DNA of 64,000 nt from Streptomyces sp. HM190 (lineage in GTDB: Bacteria > Actinomycetota > Actinomycetes > Streptomycetales > Streptomycetaceae), in NCBI RefSeq assembly GCF_009857135.1, contig NZ_CP047318.1:372001-436000 (forward strand), given 5' to 3'. The notes under the pieces are model-generated. The model was not told the origin of the DNA. It ran no database searches and worked only from the letters and a program-made list of their open reading frames with translations. This document shows positions 43,490-52,575 of the stretch, in pieces. Every line of letters starts with the position of its first letter. The stretch's first letter is position 1. Made by a program: the position numbers and the translations under genes.

Positions 43490-44385
43490 GCTCGGCCGAA
43501 GGTCTGGTCCGGGCCTCCGAGCCCGTCGATCTCGGGCTCGACGGTGCCGCCGGCGCGGAGATAGGGGGTGCCGGGCAGGCCGAGGGCGACGCCCGCGGGC
43601 GTTCCGGTGTTGATGAGGTCGCCCGGCTCCAGCACCAGGTACCGGCTGAGGTGGGCCACGACCTGGTGGACCGGGAAGATCATGTCGTGGGTGCGGCCGT
43701 GCTGGCGCTTGACGCCGTTGACGCTCAGGCGCAGCTCCAGGTCCTGGGGGTCGCCGATCTCGTCGGCGGTGACCAGCCAGGGCCCCAGCGGGTTGAACGT
43801 CTCGCAGGACTTGCCGAGGTCCCACTGGGGCGAGTACTCCAGCTGGAACTCGCGTTCGGAGACGTCGGGGCTGACCGCGTAGCCCGCGATCACCTCGGCC
43901 GCACCGTCCGGGCACTCCAGGTGGCGGGCGCGGCGGCCGATCACGACGGCGAGCTCGACTTCCCGGTCGGTCTTCACGGAGCCGCACGGGACGAGCACCT
44001 CGTCGTGGGGGCCGGCGACCGTGCCGGGGTCCTTCAGGAAGACGGCGGGGCGTTCGGGGATCGCGACCCCGGTCTCGGAGGCGTGGTCACGGTGGTTGAG
44101 GCCGACGCAGACGATCGCGCCGGGGCGGGCGACGGGGGCACCGATCCGCAGGTGGTCGGGGTCGAGCTCGGGCAGCGCGCCCGCATCGAGGGCGGCGCGG
44201 GCCAGGTCGATCCCGCCGGAGCCGAGGAAGGAGCCGTCGACGTCGGCGGTCACGGCGGACAGGTCCAGCAGTCGGCCGTCGTCGGTGCGGACCGCGGGGC
44301 GCCGACGCGTAGCAGTTTCACTGAGCAGCTCCCTTGCCCACAGAGGATCAGAAGTCATCGAGGCCATCGAAGCCGGAGAAGTCAT
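43486..44385 (-). CDS. fumarylacetoacetate-hydrolase family enzyme (2,4-diketo-3-deoxy-L-fuconate hydrolase type), N-terminus apparently frameshifted
   Basis: The core (about 250 residues) is intact: [66 protein letters not shown] and [12 protein letters not shown] carry the metal ligands (E, E, D) of the FAH fold. It would cleave the diketo acid to pyruvate and lactate. The in-frame starts (ATG 44385, 44367, 44358) have no ribosome site and give a junk N-terminus. In the next frame, GTG 44321 has a clear AAGGGAG site and reads VKLLRVGAP, the normal family start ('MKLLRVGP'), before losing frame near 44303. So a small indel separates the native start from the body, whether a real mutation or a sequence error. 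Confidence 0.82.
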   Translation of the reverse strand: MTSPASMASMTSDPLWARELLSETATRRRPAVRTDDGRLLDLSAVTADVDGSFLGSGGIDLARAALDAGALPELDPDHLRIGAPVARPGAIVCVGLNHRDHASETGVAIPERPAVFLKDPGTVAGPHDEVLVPCGSVKTDREVELAVVIGRRARHLECPDGAAEVIAGYAVSPDVSEREFQLEYSPQWDLGKSCETFNPLGPWLVTADEIGDPQDLELRLSVNGVKRQHGRTHDMIFPVHQVVAHLSRYLVLEPGDLINTGTPAGVALGLPGTPYLRAGGTVEPEIDGLGGPDQTFGRA

Positions 44386-44625
44386 CGGAGGAATAGCACC
44401 ACCGTGACTGTAGAGCCCGAACGGCGGGCTGACAACGCATTCCTCGGATGTATGTACCGGTTACAGTCACACTCCGCACACCAAAGGCGCCTCATGGGCG
44501 AAATCGCCTCACGTGAGCCGACGGATGGCTGCCCGCTCGTCGACGGAAATCCTTGCGGACTGCCTCTTGTCAGTGCCCGCAACGCCGTCGTAACGTCCTC
44601 GCCGTCCGAGATACATCGGAGGAAT
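44382..44625. promoter_or_regulatory. three copies of a CATCGGAGGAAT-type element in the fucose divergent region
   Basis: ATACATCGGAGGAAT at 44611-44625 is mirrored by ATTCCTCGGATGTAT at 44439-44453 (one mismatch), and CATCGGAGGAAT recurs at 44384-44395. They flank the promoters of the operon and the divergent regulator, as binding sites of a GntR/FadR repressor would. The ~250-base gap shows no gene. Confidence 0.55.
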
Positions 44626-44659
44626 CGTCCCACGGATTCCCACGGATTTCCACGGCGTA

Positions 44660-45308
44660 GTGGCTGCTCGAACTCAGCTGCTCGTACACCGGTTGACCTT
44701 CATCCCTCCCCTCATCGGGCTGTCCCGCAGTTCCCTGCGGGAGGCGGTGCGGGCGCTCACCGCGGTGCGGATCCTGGTCACCCGGCAGGGCGACGGCACC
44801 TGTGTCTCCGGCCTGGGACCCCGTCTGCTGCTGGAGTCGCTCTCCTTCGCCTCGGACGTCTCCCAGGGGCAGACGGCCCCAACTGCTCCAGGTGCGACGG
44901 TTGCCGGAGCCGCAGGCGACGGGGCTGGCCGCCGCCCCGCTCACCGCCGACGAGCTGCGGGAGCCGGGGTCGGTCCTGGAGCGGTCGCGGGCCGCGGCGA
45001 CGGTCGAGGAGTTCGTCGCCCACGACATCCTGTTCCACCTGCGGATCGTCGAGGCGGTGGGCAACCCGGTGCTGTCCATGCTGCTGCGGGTGCTGTCCAC
45101 CCGCACCCAGCGGGCCCTTATCGTGCGGGGCACCCGCACCGAGCGTGCGGTGGAGCACGCCCACCGGGAGCACGACGAGATCCTCCGCGCGCTGCGCAAC
45201 CGGGACGCCCAGTTGGCGGTCTCCGCGGCCACGGTGCACGTGGCCGCGGTCGAGCAGTGGCTGGCCGCCCGCCTGGTCGACGATCCGCTCTGCGCGGCAC
45301 AGGACTGA
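44660..45308 (+). pseudogene. broken FadR/GntR-family (FCD) regulator of the fucose operon
   Basis: Frame one from GTG 44660 gives VAARTQLLVHRLT, then GLSRSSLREAVRALTAVRIL and TRQGDGTCVSGLGPRLLLES, a winged-helix with about a dozen residues missing before the recognition helix. From about 44885 the protein continues in another frame: LLQVRRLPEPQATGLAA, LTADELREPGSVLERSRAAA, HDILFHLRIVEAVGNPVLSM, EHAHREHDEILRAL and TVHVAAVEQWLAARL, the FCD effector domain with its metal/His residues. So it carries both an internal deletion and a frameshift. It is divergent from the L-fucose operon and was probably its repressor. Confidence 0.78.
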
Positions 45309-45310
45309 CC

Positions 45311-46627
45311 TCACAGGTCGGCGGCGTCCCTCAGGTCGCCGAGGTCCACGAACTTGAAGCCGGTGGCCGTGCGGGTGCCGCCGTCGCCGTCCGGCACCGC
45401 CGGGGTGTCCTCCCCGTCCTGGACGACGAGGAGGCCGCGCGGATAGCGGCTGCCCAGCGGGGCGTCGAGGATCGCGGCGCCGTCGCACTCCTGCACGCCG
45501 TCGAGGGTCGGTGTAGCGGCCCCGATCCGGAAGCCGCCCTCGTACGCGTTGCCCTCGCTCACCTCACGGTCGTACAGGGCGAAGGTGTCGTCGCCCTGGC
45601 TGGAGGCGAGCAGATGGCCGTCGCCGTCCCGGTCCTGAAGGAGCGTCAGACCCTCGACGTCGGCCGACAGCCGCTTCCCGCCGTAGCCGGGGTCGGTGCC
45701 CGGCACGCACTCCTCGCTCTCCTCGTCGTAGGTGCCGGGGACGCCGTACTCCTTCACCTTGTCGACGAGGACGGGCCTGCCGGTGAGGTCGGCGCGCAGC
45801 CGCCAGATGCCGATGTCCTCCTGGCCGGCGTAGAGCGTGCCGGTGGCCGGGTCGACGACCATGCCCTCGACCTGCGGGAGTTCACCGGGTTCGGCGCAGG
45901 GGCGCCAGGTGGTGCCGTCGGGCAGCCGGAAGGAGGACGGCAGGTCGAGGGTGCGCACCCTGCGGTAGCCGACCGTGCCGTGCGCGGCGGGCACGAGTTC
46001 CAGCAGGGCGAGCCGGGTGCGCTCGCGCCGGCTGACCAGGGCGTAGGAGCGGCCGGTGGCCCGGTCGGTCCAGGTGGCGAGGCCGTACGCGGTGCGCTGG
46101 TCGTTGATCTCGGCCTGGTCGGCGGAGAACACGGGGGCGGCGGCCGGGTCGGTGATGTCGGTGAGGGGGCCGCCGGGCCGGGCGGGGTCGATGCGGTAGA
46201 CGCGCAGCCGGTCGTTGCCCCGGTCGCTGACCACCGCCACGTCGGCGCGGCCGGAGGTGGTGCGCAGGCCCGTGACGAGGTCGACGTTGTTGTACCGGCC
46301 CGGCGCGTCGTCCTCCGACGGGGGCTTGGGGGCGGGCAGGGACTGCACCGTGCGGGCGTCGAGGTCGTAGACGCGCAGTCCGCCCTCCTTGGCGGTGGCG
46401 ACGACGAGGCTGCGGCCGGGGTCGGCGGGGTTGCGCCAGATCGCCGGGTCGTCCGCGTCGGAGTTGCCGCCGGGCTCGTCGTCGTGGAGGGCGGCGGTCT
46501 CGCCGCTGGCGGTCACCACGGGCAGGTCGGACGTGCCCGCGCCGGCGGGAGCCGCCGTGAGCAGGGCGGTCAGCGCGGTACCGGTGGCGAGGGCGGCCAC
46601 TCGCCTGGTGGTGCGGGACTTTCTCAC
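45311..46627 (-). CDS. secreted beta-propeller phytase
   Basis: A 438-residue exported phytase (PF02333 type) that releases phosphate from phytate using Ca2+. GTG 46627 follows GAGGAAG; a signal peptide (RKSRTTRRVAALATGTALTA, then AAPAGAG) is present. Blades include DADDPAIWRNPADPGRSLVV, YNNVDLVTGLR, VVSDRGNDRLRVYRIDP, LPQVEGMVVDPATGTLYAGQ, EDIGIWR and ADVEGLTLL. DDPAIW, YNNVD and QEDIGIW are the calcium and phosphate sites of the family. It ends two bases from the broken regulator (convergent). No PHO box was recognised. Confidence 0.9.
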   Translation of the reverse strand: MRKSRTTRRVAALATGTALTALLTAAPAGAGTSDLPVVTASGETAALHDDEPGGNSDADDPAIWRNPADPGRSLVVATAKEGGLRVYDLDARTVQSLPAPKPPSEDDAPGRYNNVDLVTGLRTTSGRADVAVVSDRGNDRLRVYRIDPARPGGPLTDITDPAAAPVFSADQAEINDQRTAYGLATWTDRATGRSYALVSRRERTRLALLELVPAAHGTVGYRRVRTLDLPSSFRLPDGTTWRPCAEPGELPQVEGMVVDPATGTLYAGQEDIGIWRLRADLTGRPVLVDKVKEYGVPGTYDEESEECVPGTDPGYGGKRLSADVEGLTLLQDRDGDGHLLASSQGDDTFALYDREVSEGNAYEGGFRIGAATPTLDGVQECDGAAILDAPLGSRYPRGLLVVQDGEDTPAVPDGDGGTRTATGFKFVDLGDLRDAADL

Positions 46628-46949
46628 GGGCGCTTCCTCACCGTCGGTCGGATGTCGGCGGAGCGTGCTCGAACCCCTGCCGATCGTCGGGGACATGCAG
46701 ATAGTGCGGAGGGAAGCTTGCGGACGGGCAGACGTGATCTGGCCATGCCATGACCAAAGGGTCGTGGGCGCCGTTCCGCGCCGGTGCGCCCGCGCCGGCG
46801 GGCGGGACTGCGGCCGGGGCGGCGGGCGGGACTGCGGGCGGGGCGGGGCCGGTTTCGTGCGCAGCCCTCGGCACGGGGCGCGCGGCGGACCTATCGTGTA
46901 AGAAGCACGGATTCGCCGCGTGCTGCTCCTGCCCTCCGCGGGGGGACCC
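46628..46949. other. 322-base intergenic stretch with a short GC-rich direct repeat
   Basis: This holds the phytase promoter region. Around 46800-46850 the block GGCGGGACTGCGG occurs twice in a G-rich tract. No gene with codon bias was seen. Confidence 0.5.
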
Positions 46950-47162
46950 ATGAAGGTCGAACTGGTCCAGCAAGCCGCCGACGCGCTGTTCGACGTCCCG
47001 GACACCGTTCACGAGGAGATCGTCGCCCTCATCGAGGCGGTGGCCGAGGAACCGAGGATCCAGGTCAGAGAGCTGGCCGCGGTGTTCGGCGACTGGTGCT
47101 GGCTCGTCTACACGGTGCATGGCGACGTGATCGAGGTGCTGGACCTCGGCTGCGCCCGCTGA
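46950..47162 (+). CDS. small hypothetical protein, RelE/ParE-like in its C-terminal half
   Basis: A 70-residue protein from ATG 46950, with a G-rich site (GCGGGGGGACCC) upstream. The second half, WCWLVYTVHGDVIEVLDLG, resembles the closing strands of RelE/ParE toxins ('YRVxYxVxxxxVxVLxIG'), and the first half is helical. It is shorter than typical RelE, and no antitoxin gene is adjacent. Codon bias is normal, so I take it as a real gene of unknown function. Confidence 0.6.
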   Translation: MKVELVQQAADALFDVPDTVHEEIVALIEAVAEEPRIQVRELAAVFGDWCWLVYTVHGDVIEVLDLGCAR

Positions 47163-47297
47163 CCCGGTCGGGGCGTTGAGGCCGGGGCGGGGGGCGCCCT
47201 TTGCGTGCGCCCTCCCGCCCGGCGGAGCACCGGCCGGAAGGGCGCGGGGTGCCGCGGCCGTCGGCCCCAGGGGCAGTCGGGTGGGGTCAGTCGGAGG

Positions 47298-48731
47298 TCA
47301 GCTCGTCACCCGGAACGTGGCGTCACCGCGTCCCGTCGCGTCGGTGATCGGGTCGAGGCGGAGTTGGTAGGCGTAGTGGCGGATGTAGCGGTCGGGGTGG
47401 TTGTACGACTGGAAGGAGGACCAGCCGGCGTCCGCCAGGCCGGCGACCTGACGGAAGGTCGCGTCCGCGGCGAACCGGGCGCTGCCGTCGTTGTGGACGA
47501 GTTGGAAGTCGTAGTCGGAGTGGCGCAGGAAGTGGCCGGGGAAGTTCACCGACTCGAAGGAGACGGTGCCGGAGCCGGTGAGGCCGGGCCTGATCCGGAA
47601 CCGGGAGTCGTCGGCCGGGCTGACGTTCGCGTCGATCCGCGCGTCGAAGTCGGCGTGCCGTACGTACCGGTCCTGGAAGTTGAAGGACTGGAGCCGGTTG
47701 CCGGGGGTGTTCGCGTACCGGGCGAGGACCCGGGTCTCCTCGGCGGCCGTCAGGGGCAGGATGGAGCCGTGGCGCTTCTTCGTGCCGCCCAGGTGGTAGC
47801 TGCCCGTCGCGGGCAGCCGGTAGGTGGCGGTGCTGGTCGGGTCGGTCGTGAGGACGGGCAGGTAGCCGCGGCCTGAGGCGTACTGGTCGAGGTAGAGCGT
47901 CCACTCGTCGCGGTCGCGGAACTTCATCCACATCGGGCCCTCGACCTGGGAGCCGGTCAGGCCGATCCCGGAGAGGTTGCCGAGGGCGGTCCATGTCCCG
48001 AGGATCGAGTTGCTGCCCTCGAGCGTGATCTGGCCGTCGCCGGAGGCCCGCACGTAGCGGTAGGAGCCGACGCCCGCCGGCATCTCGACGATCTGCGTGT
48101 CGATGATCTCCTGGGTGCCGGGCCGCTCGATGTAGGTCTGCGGGGTGGTGATGGAGCGGAAGTCGCTGGTGCGGGCGTAGTAGATGCGGTGCTTCGTGGC
48201 GCCGTTGAGGGGCTTGTTCGTCGCCCAGTACAGGACGTAGTCGTGGGTGGCCGGGTTCCAGATCGCCTCCGGCGCCCAGGCGTTGCGTCCGTCGGGGATG
48301 GCGCCGGCGACGTTCAGCAGCCAGGGCTGCGACCAGGTGACGAGGTCCGTGGACTGCCACACCACGAGGTTGCGGCTGCCGTCGTTGATGGACTGGCTCC
48401 ATGTCTGACCGCAGTCGATGCACAGATCGGTGGCGATGATCCAGTACGTGCCGCCGTCGGGAGAGCGCACCAGTGCGGGGTCGCGCACCCCGCGGGTGCC
48501 CACCGTCGAACGCAGCGTCATCCCGCCGCCGTTGAGGTCGTTCCAGTGCAGGCCGTCGGTGCTGTGCGAGAAGTAGATCTGCTGCCCGGTCGCCCCCTCC
48601 CCGATGAAGTGCGCCATCAGCTGGCCCGGGTCGGCCGCGGCCGCCCGGTCCGGTACCGTCAGCACCTGGCCGGCGAGGAGGAGGGCGACAGCGGCCAGCA
48701 CCGCCGCGAGCCGGGAGAGAACCGCGGACAT
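47298..48731 (-). CDS. secreted GH43-like arabinofuranosidase with CBM42 (AbfB) domain
   Basis: A 477-residue exported enzyme. The signal peptide is 1-33 (LAAVLAAVALLLAGQV, ADRAAAAD-like cleavage). The GH43-type propeller (35-335) has GVRDPALVRSPDGGTYWIIA, NAWAPEAIWNPATHDYVLYW, TQEIIDTQIVE and SQVEGPMWMKF. The C-terminal ~140 residues are three trefoil repeats, each with an F/Y-x-x-RH unit (SFNFQDRYVRHADFDARI, SFESVNFPGHFLRHSDYDF, SFQSYNHPDRYIRHYAYQL), the AbfB/CBM42 arabinose-binding module. It should strip arabinose from plant polymers outside the cell. It may feed the intracellular GH43 at 31 kb. Confidence 0.92.
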   Translation of the reverse strand: MSAVLSRLAAVLAAVALLLAGQVLTVPDRAAAADPGQLMAHFIGEGATGQQIYFSHSTDGLHWNDLNGGGMTLRSTVGTRGVRDPALVRSPDGGTYWIIATDLCIDCGQTWSQSINDGSRNLVVWQSTDLVTWSQPWLLNVAGAIPDGRNAWAPEAIWNPATHDYVLYWATNKPLNGATKHRIYYARTSDFRSITTPQTYIERPGTQEIIDTQIVEMPAGVGSYRYVRASGDGQITLEGSNSILGTWTALGNLSGIGLTGSQVEGPMWMKFRDRDEWTLYLDQYASGRGYLPVLTTDPTSTATYRLPATGSYHLGGTKKRHGSILPLTAAEETRVLARYANTPGNRLQSFNFQDRYVRHADFDARIDANVSPADDSRFRIRPGLTGSGTVSFESVNFPGHFLRHSDYDFQLVHNDGSARFAADATFRQVAGLADAGWSSFQSYNHPDRYIRHYAYQLRLDPITDATGRGDATFRVTS

Positions 48732-48827
48732 GACGTCTCCTGTCTTTCTGCGGGCACCACCCTGGAGACCCGACGCACACCGACCCGGGTGTTCGATTTT
48801 TCGGACGGCGTTCGCAAGACCGGCCAG

Positions 48828-48857
48828 ACGTTAGGGGTGGGGTGAATGAGGCGTCAA
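48828..48857 (-). promoter_or_regulatory. housekeeping-type promoter of the GH43/CBM42 gene
   Basis: On the minus strand TTGACG (48857-48852), an 18-base spacer and TAACGT (48833-48828), about 100 bases before the ATG. A CGAAC-type repeat lies just downstream, where a repressor could bind. Confidence 0.5.
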
Positions 48858-48888
48858 TACTTTGCGCACGGGGTTCTCCACGACGAAG

Positions 48889-48921
48889 CCCCGGCCCCTC
48901 CTCACGCGAGGGGGCCCGGGG
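48889..48921. terminator. hairpin terminator after the CNNM gene cluster
   Basis: CCCCGGCCCCTC and GAGGGGGCCCGGGG pair around a seven-base loop, 24 bases beyond the stop of the last CNNM gene (48945). It closes the four-gene cluster on the minus strand. Confidence 0.65.
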
Positions 48922-48944
48922 CGGCGCGGTCCGGGCGTCCCCGC

Positions 48945-49964
48945 TCAGGACGCCCGGGGCTGCAGATAGCGGGCCAGCAGGTCGTCGAGGCTGACCAGGG
49001 CGGCCGGGCGGCCGGTGTCGTCGCGGATGACCGCGAGGGAGGCCCGGTTGCCGCGGAGCACGTCGATCGCGTCGGCCACGGTGGTGTCCCCGGTCACCTC
49101 GGGGACGGGCCGGGCCAGCGAACGGGCCGTGGCGGTCCGCCCCCTGGCCCGCGCCACCAGGGCGTCACGGGCGTGGACCGAACCGAGGACGGTGCCCCGG
49201 TCGCGGACCAGGAGCCGGGTGCGGTCGTGGTCGGCGGCGGTGCGCAGGATGTCCTCGGTGCTCGCGTCCGCGTCGACCGAGGTGATCTCGGCGGCCGGGA
49301 CGGCGAGGTCGCGCACCGGGGTCTCGGGTTCGGTCAGCGAGCGGGTGATCAGCTCCGAGTCGGTCGCGGTGATGAGGCCGAGCCGGCGCGACTCCTCGAC
49401 GAGGTGGGTGAGCTGCTCACGGTTGTGGACCGAGGCCAGCTCGTCGCGCGGGGTGACCCGGCACAGGCGCACCAGCGCGTTGCTGACGCGGTTGAGCAGC
49501 CCGATCAGCGGACGGACCGCCCTGACCACGGCCCGGAACGGCGGGGCCAGCAGCATCGCCGAGCGCTCCGGGCGGGCGATGGCCCACGACTTGGGGGCCA
49601 TCTCGCCGACCACCATGTGCAGGAAGACCACCACGACCATCGCGAACACGAACGCCACGCCGTAGCTGAGCGCGCTGGGCAGGCCCAGGTCGTGCAGCAG
49701 CGGGTCGAGTTCGTGGGAGATGGCGGGCTTGGAGACCGAGCCGAGTCCCAGGGTGCACACGGTGATGCCGAGCTGGGCGCCGGCCAGCATCAGGGACAGC
49801 TCGCGCATCCCGGCGAGGGCCGCCCCGGCGCCCCTGCGGCCCTCCGCCGCGGCCTTCTCCATGCGGTGCCGTTTGGCGGCGACCAGCGCGAACTCGGCGG
49901 CGACGAAGAATCCGCTGCCGATCAGCAGCAGCACGGTGACGAAGATCGCCGTCGGGAAACTCAT
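48945..49964 (-). CDS. CNNM/CBS-domain membrane protein (CorC/HlyC-like ion transporter), short form, second unit
   Basis: A 339-residue protein with an N-terminal CNNM (DUF21) membrane domain (1-190; MSFPTAIFVTVLLLIGSGFF, MLAGAQLGITVCTLGLGSVS) and a CBS pair (about 215-330, RDLAVPAAEITSVDADAS ... SLAVIRDDTGRPAALVSLDD). It lacks the C-terminal CorC_HlyC domain present in its partner. The ATG overlaps the partner's stop (49961-49964). CNNM proteins move or regulate Mg2+ or Na+/Mg2+ exchange. Confidence 0.92.
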   Translation of the reverse strand: MSFPTAIFVTVLLLIGSGFFVAAEFALVAAKRHRMEKAAAEGRRGAGAALAGMRELSLMLAGAQLGITVCTLGLGSVSKPAISHELDPLLHDLGLPSALSYGVAFVFAMVVVVFLHMVVGEMAPKSWAIARPERSAMLLAPPFRAVVRAVRPLIGLLNRVSNALVRLCRVTPRDELASVHNREQLTHLVEESRRLGLITATDSELITRSLTEPETPVRDLAVPAAEITSVDADASTEDILRTAADHDRTRLLVRDRGTVLGSVHARDALVARARGRTATARSLARPVPEVTGDTTVADAIDVLRGNRASLAVIRDDTGRPAALVSLDDLLARYLQPRAS

Positions 49965-51301
49965 GCCTGCTCCTCCGGCTCACGCGCGGGCAGCTGTTCG
50001 ATGCGGACCCGGTCCGGCACATGCCGGTCGAGCGTGCGTACGTCGATCACCGCGTGCCCGCCGTCGGGCAGGTCCACGGTGAGGCGGTCGCCGATGGCCG
50101 GGAAGCGGCCCAGGCGGTCCACGACCAGCCCGGCGACGGTGTCGTAGTCGTCGTCCCCGGGCAGTCGCAGACCGGTGGCGTCGGCGATCTCGTCGAGCCG
50201 GCGTCCCGCGTCGACCAGCCAGCCCGCTCCGTCGGCGACGGCGGGTTCGACGACGGTGTCGGACTCGTCGGCGATGTCCCCGACCAGTTCCTCCGCGATG
50301 TCCTCGTAGGTCACGATGCCCGCGACGCCGCCGTGTTCGTCGAGGACGACGGCGAACTCGTCGTCCTGCTCCCGCATCCGCGTCACCGCGTCCGGCAGGG
50401 GCAGGGTGTCCGGCAGGACGAGCGGGCGGCGCGCCAGGGCTCCCGCGGTGGTGGCGGTGAGGTCCGCGGCGGGCGTGCGCATCAGCTCCCGGACGCCCAG
50501 GACGCCGGTGACGTCGTCCGGGTGGTCGCCGAGCACCGGGTAGGTGGAGTGGCCGTACTTCGCGATCAGCTCGACCGCCTCGGCCGCGGAGGCGTCCACG
50601 CGGACGAACACCGTGTCGGCCCGCGGCACCATCACCTCGTCCAGGGTCCGCTCGGAGAACTCCAGGGCGTGGTCGAGGAGTTCGGCGGTGTCCTTGGGCA
50701 GTTCGCCCCGCTCGTGGGACTCGCCGATGAGGTGGCCCAGCTCCTCCAGGGTCGCGCCGTGGTGCAGTTCCTCCACGGGCTCGATACCGACCCGGCGCAG
50801 CAGCTTGTTCGCCGCGCTGTCGAAGACGTGCACCACCGGGCCCACGACCTTCAGGTAGACGAGGGTGGAGGCGGCCAGCGACTTCGCGAGCCGCTCCGGC
50901 ACCGCGATCGCGAGGTTCTTCGGGGCCAGCTCGCCGAGCACCATCTGCACGACGGTCGCGAGGACGAAGGCGAGCACGACGGAGATGCCGCCGACCGCGC
51001 CGCCGGGGACGCCGATGCCGGTCAGGGCGGGCTCCAGCAGCGCCGACACGGACGGCTCGGCGATGAAGCCGACGACCAGACCGGTGACGGTGATGCCCAG
51101 CTGCGCGCCGGACAGCATGAACGACAGCCGTTCCAGCACCTTCAGGGCACGGGCCGCCCGCCGGTCGCCCGCCTCCGCCTCACGGGCGAGGGCGAGGCGG
51201 TCGGCGGAGACGTACGCGAACTCCTGGGCGACGAAGTACCCGGTGCCCGCGGTCAGGACGAGGACGGCCAGCAGGCCGAGGACGGCGTTCACGGCACTCA
51301 C
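49961..51301 (-). CDS. CNNM/CBS/CorC_HlyC membrane protein (long form, second unit)
   Basis: A 446-residue protein with a CNNM domain (VLAFVLATVVQMVLGELAPKN), a CBS pair (VMVPRADTVFVRVDASAAEA ... DEFAVVLDEHGGVAGIVTYEDI) and a C-terminal CorC_HlyC domain (AGLVVDRLGRFPAIGDRLTV). GTG 51301 begins just after a nested hairpin whose 3' arm carries the G-rich ribosome site. It forms a coupled pair with the downstream short form. Confidence 0.92.
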   Translation of the reverse strand: MSAVNAVLGLLAVLVLTAGTGYFVAQEFAYVSADRLALAREAEAGDRRAARALKVLERLSFMLSGAQLGITVTGLVVGFIAEPSVSALLEPALTGIGVPGGAVGGISVVLAFVLATVVQMVLGELAPKNLAIAVPERLAKSLAASTLVYLKVVGPVVHVFDSAANKLLRRVGIEPVEELHHGATLEELGHLIGESHERGELPKDTAELLDHALEFSERTLDEVMVPRADTVFVRVDASAAEAVELIAKYGHSTYPVLGDHPDDVTGVLGVRELMRTPAADLTATTAGALARRPLVLPDTLPLPDAVTRMREQDDEFAVVLDEHGGVAGIVTYEDIAEELVGDIADESDTVVEPAVADGAGWLVDAGRRLDEIADATGLRLPGDDDYDTVAGLVVDRLGRFPAIGDRLTVDLPDGGHAVIDVRTLDRHVPDRVRIEQLPAREPEEQA

Positions 51302-51307
51302 CGGACA

Positions 51308-51360
51308 CCACCCCGCCGTGTGCCGTGGCCGAGACGGTCTACCGTGTCTCGGCGGGGTGG
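51308..51360 (-). promoter_or_regulatory. nested hairpin in the leader of the second CNNM unit
   Basis: An outer stem CCACCCCGCC/GGCGGGGTGG (51308-51317, 51351-51360) encloses a second stem GCCGAGAC/GTCTCGGC. On the minus-strand RNA the 3' arm GGCGGGGTGG lies seven bases before the GTG start at 51301, so folding would hide the ribosome site. Confidence 0.6.
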
Positions 51361-51474
51361 TCGGGGACTGTGCCCCGGGGAGTCCGTCAGGCCGGCGGAC
51401 GCGGACACGGGCTTGCTCCTTGTGTCGATGTGCTGGGTGAACGATTCTGACCGGATCGGGGTTCCCGGGCCTGC

Positions 51475-52575
51475 TCAGACCCGCTTCGGCGCGGCGCCCG
51501 ACGGCGCCGTCCCGGACGACGCCGTGTCCGACGGCCCTGCGGCGCCCGACGACGCCGGGAGCGGCTGTGCCGGGCCGACCAGTTCGGACAGCACGTCCTC
51601 CATGGTCACGAAGCCGAGGACCGTGCCGGTCGCGCCGGTGACGGCGGCGAGGTGGCTGCCGTCGGCGCGCAGGGCGGTGAGGGTGTCGTCCAGCGGGGTG
51701 TCGATGCGGACCCGGGTGACCGGGTGGAGGGTGCCGGGCGGGAACGGCCGGTTCCGTTCGGCGAGACCGAGGGTGTCCTTGATGTGCAGGTAGCCCAGGA
51801 GGTCGCCGCCGGGTCCGGTGACGGGGAAGCGGGAGTAGCCGGCCGCGGCGGCGGTGCGTTCCAGTTCGGCCGGGGTGACGGTGTGGCCGACGGTGCGCAT
51901 CCGCTGGGCGGGGACGAGGATCTCGCCGACGGGGCGGGTGCCCAGCTCCAGTGCGTCGCGCAGCCGCTCGCCGTCGGCGGGCGAGAGGAGTCCGGCCTCG
52001 CTGGAGTCGAGGACCATCCGGGCGAGCTGGTCGTCGGTGAACGCCGACTCGACCTCGTCCTTCGGCTCCACGCGCAGCAGTTTCAGCAGGACGTTGGCGA
52101 AGGCGTTGATCCCGAAGATCACCGGCCGCAGGGCCCGGGTGAGCGCGACCAGGGGTGGCCCGAGGAGCAGCGCGGTGGGGACCGGTGCGGCCAGGGCGAT
52201 GTTCTTCGGGACCATCTCGCCGATCAGCATGTGCAGATAGGTGGCCAGGGTGAGCGCGACGACGAACGCGACGGGGTGCACCAGGCCGTCCGGGATGCGT
52301 ACTGCTTCGAACGCGGGTTCCATGAGATGGGCGATGGCGGGTTCGGCGACGGCACCGAGCACCAGGGAGGACGCGGTGATGCCGAGCTGGGCGGTGGCCA
52401 TGAGGGCGGAGATGTGGCGCAGGCCCCACAGGGTCATCCGGGCCCGCTTGTCGCCCTGTTCGGCGCGCGGCTCGATCTGGCTGCGGCGCACGGAGATCAG
52501 GGCGAACTCGCCGCCGACGAAGAAGGCGTTGGTGAGCAGGGTCAGCGCGCCGATGGTGAGCTGCAGAACGGTCAT
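51475..52575 (-). CDS. CNNM/CBS-domain membrane protein, short form, first unit
   Basis: A 366-residue paralogue with a CNNM domain (LTLATYLHMLIGEMVPKNIA), a CBS pair (ILVPAQRMRTVGHTVTPAEL ... VLGFVTMEDVLSELVG) and a low-complexity Ser/Ala/Pro tail instead of CorC_HlyC. ATG 52575 overlaps the upstream long-form stop. It is the counterpart of 48945-49964. Confidence 0.92.
   Translation of the reverse strand: MTVLQLTIGALTLLTNAFFVGGEFALISVRRSQIEPRAEQGDKRARMTLWGLRHISALMATAQLGITASSLVLGAVAEPAIAHLMEPAFEAVRIPDGLVHPVAFVVALTLATYLHMLIGEMVPKNIALAAPVPTALLLGPPLVALTRALRPVIFGINAFANVLLKLLRVEPKDEVESAFTDDQLARMVLDSSEAGLLSPADGERLRDALELGTRPVGEILVPAQRMRTVGHTVTPAELERTAAAAGYSRFPVTGPGGDLLGYLHIKDTLGLAERNRPFPPGTLHPVTRVRIDTPLDDTLTALRADGSHLAAVTGATGTVLGFVTMEDVLSELVGPAQPLPASSGAAGPSDTASSGTAPSGAAPKRV

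Noticed and set aside
46799..46860. GC-rich direct repeat
   Set aside because: Only two copies in a G-rich tract; likely compositional.
46950..47162. Toxin-antitoxin module
   Set aside because: The RelE-like resemblance is weak and there is no antitoxin gene next to it.
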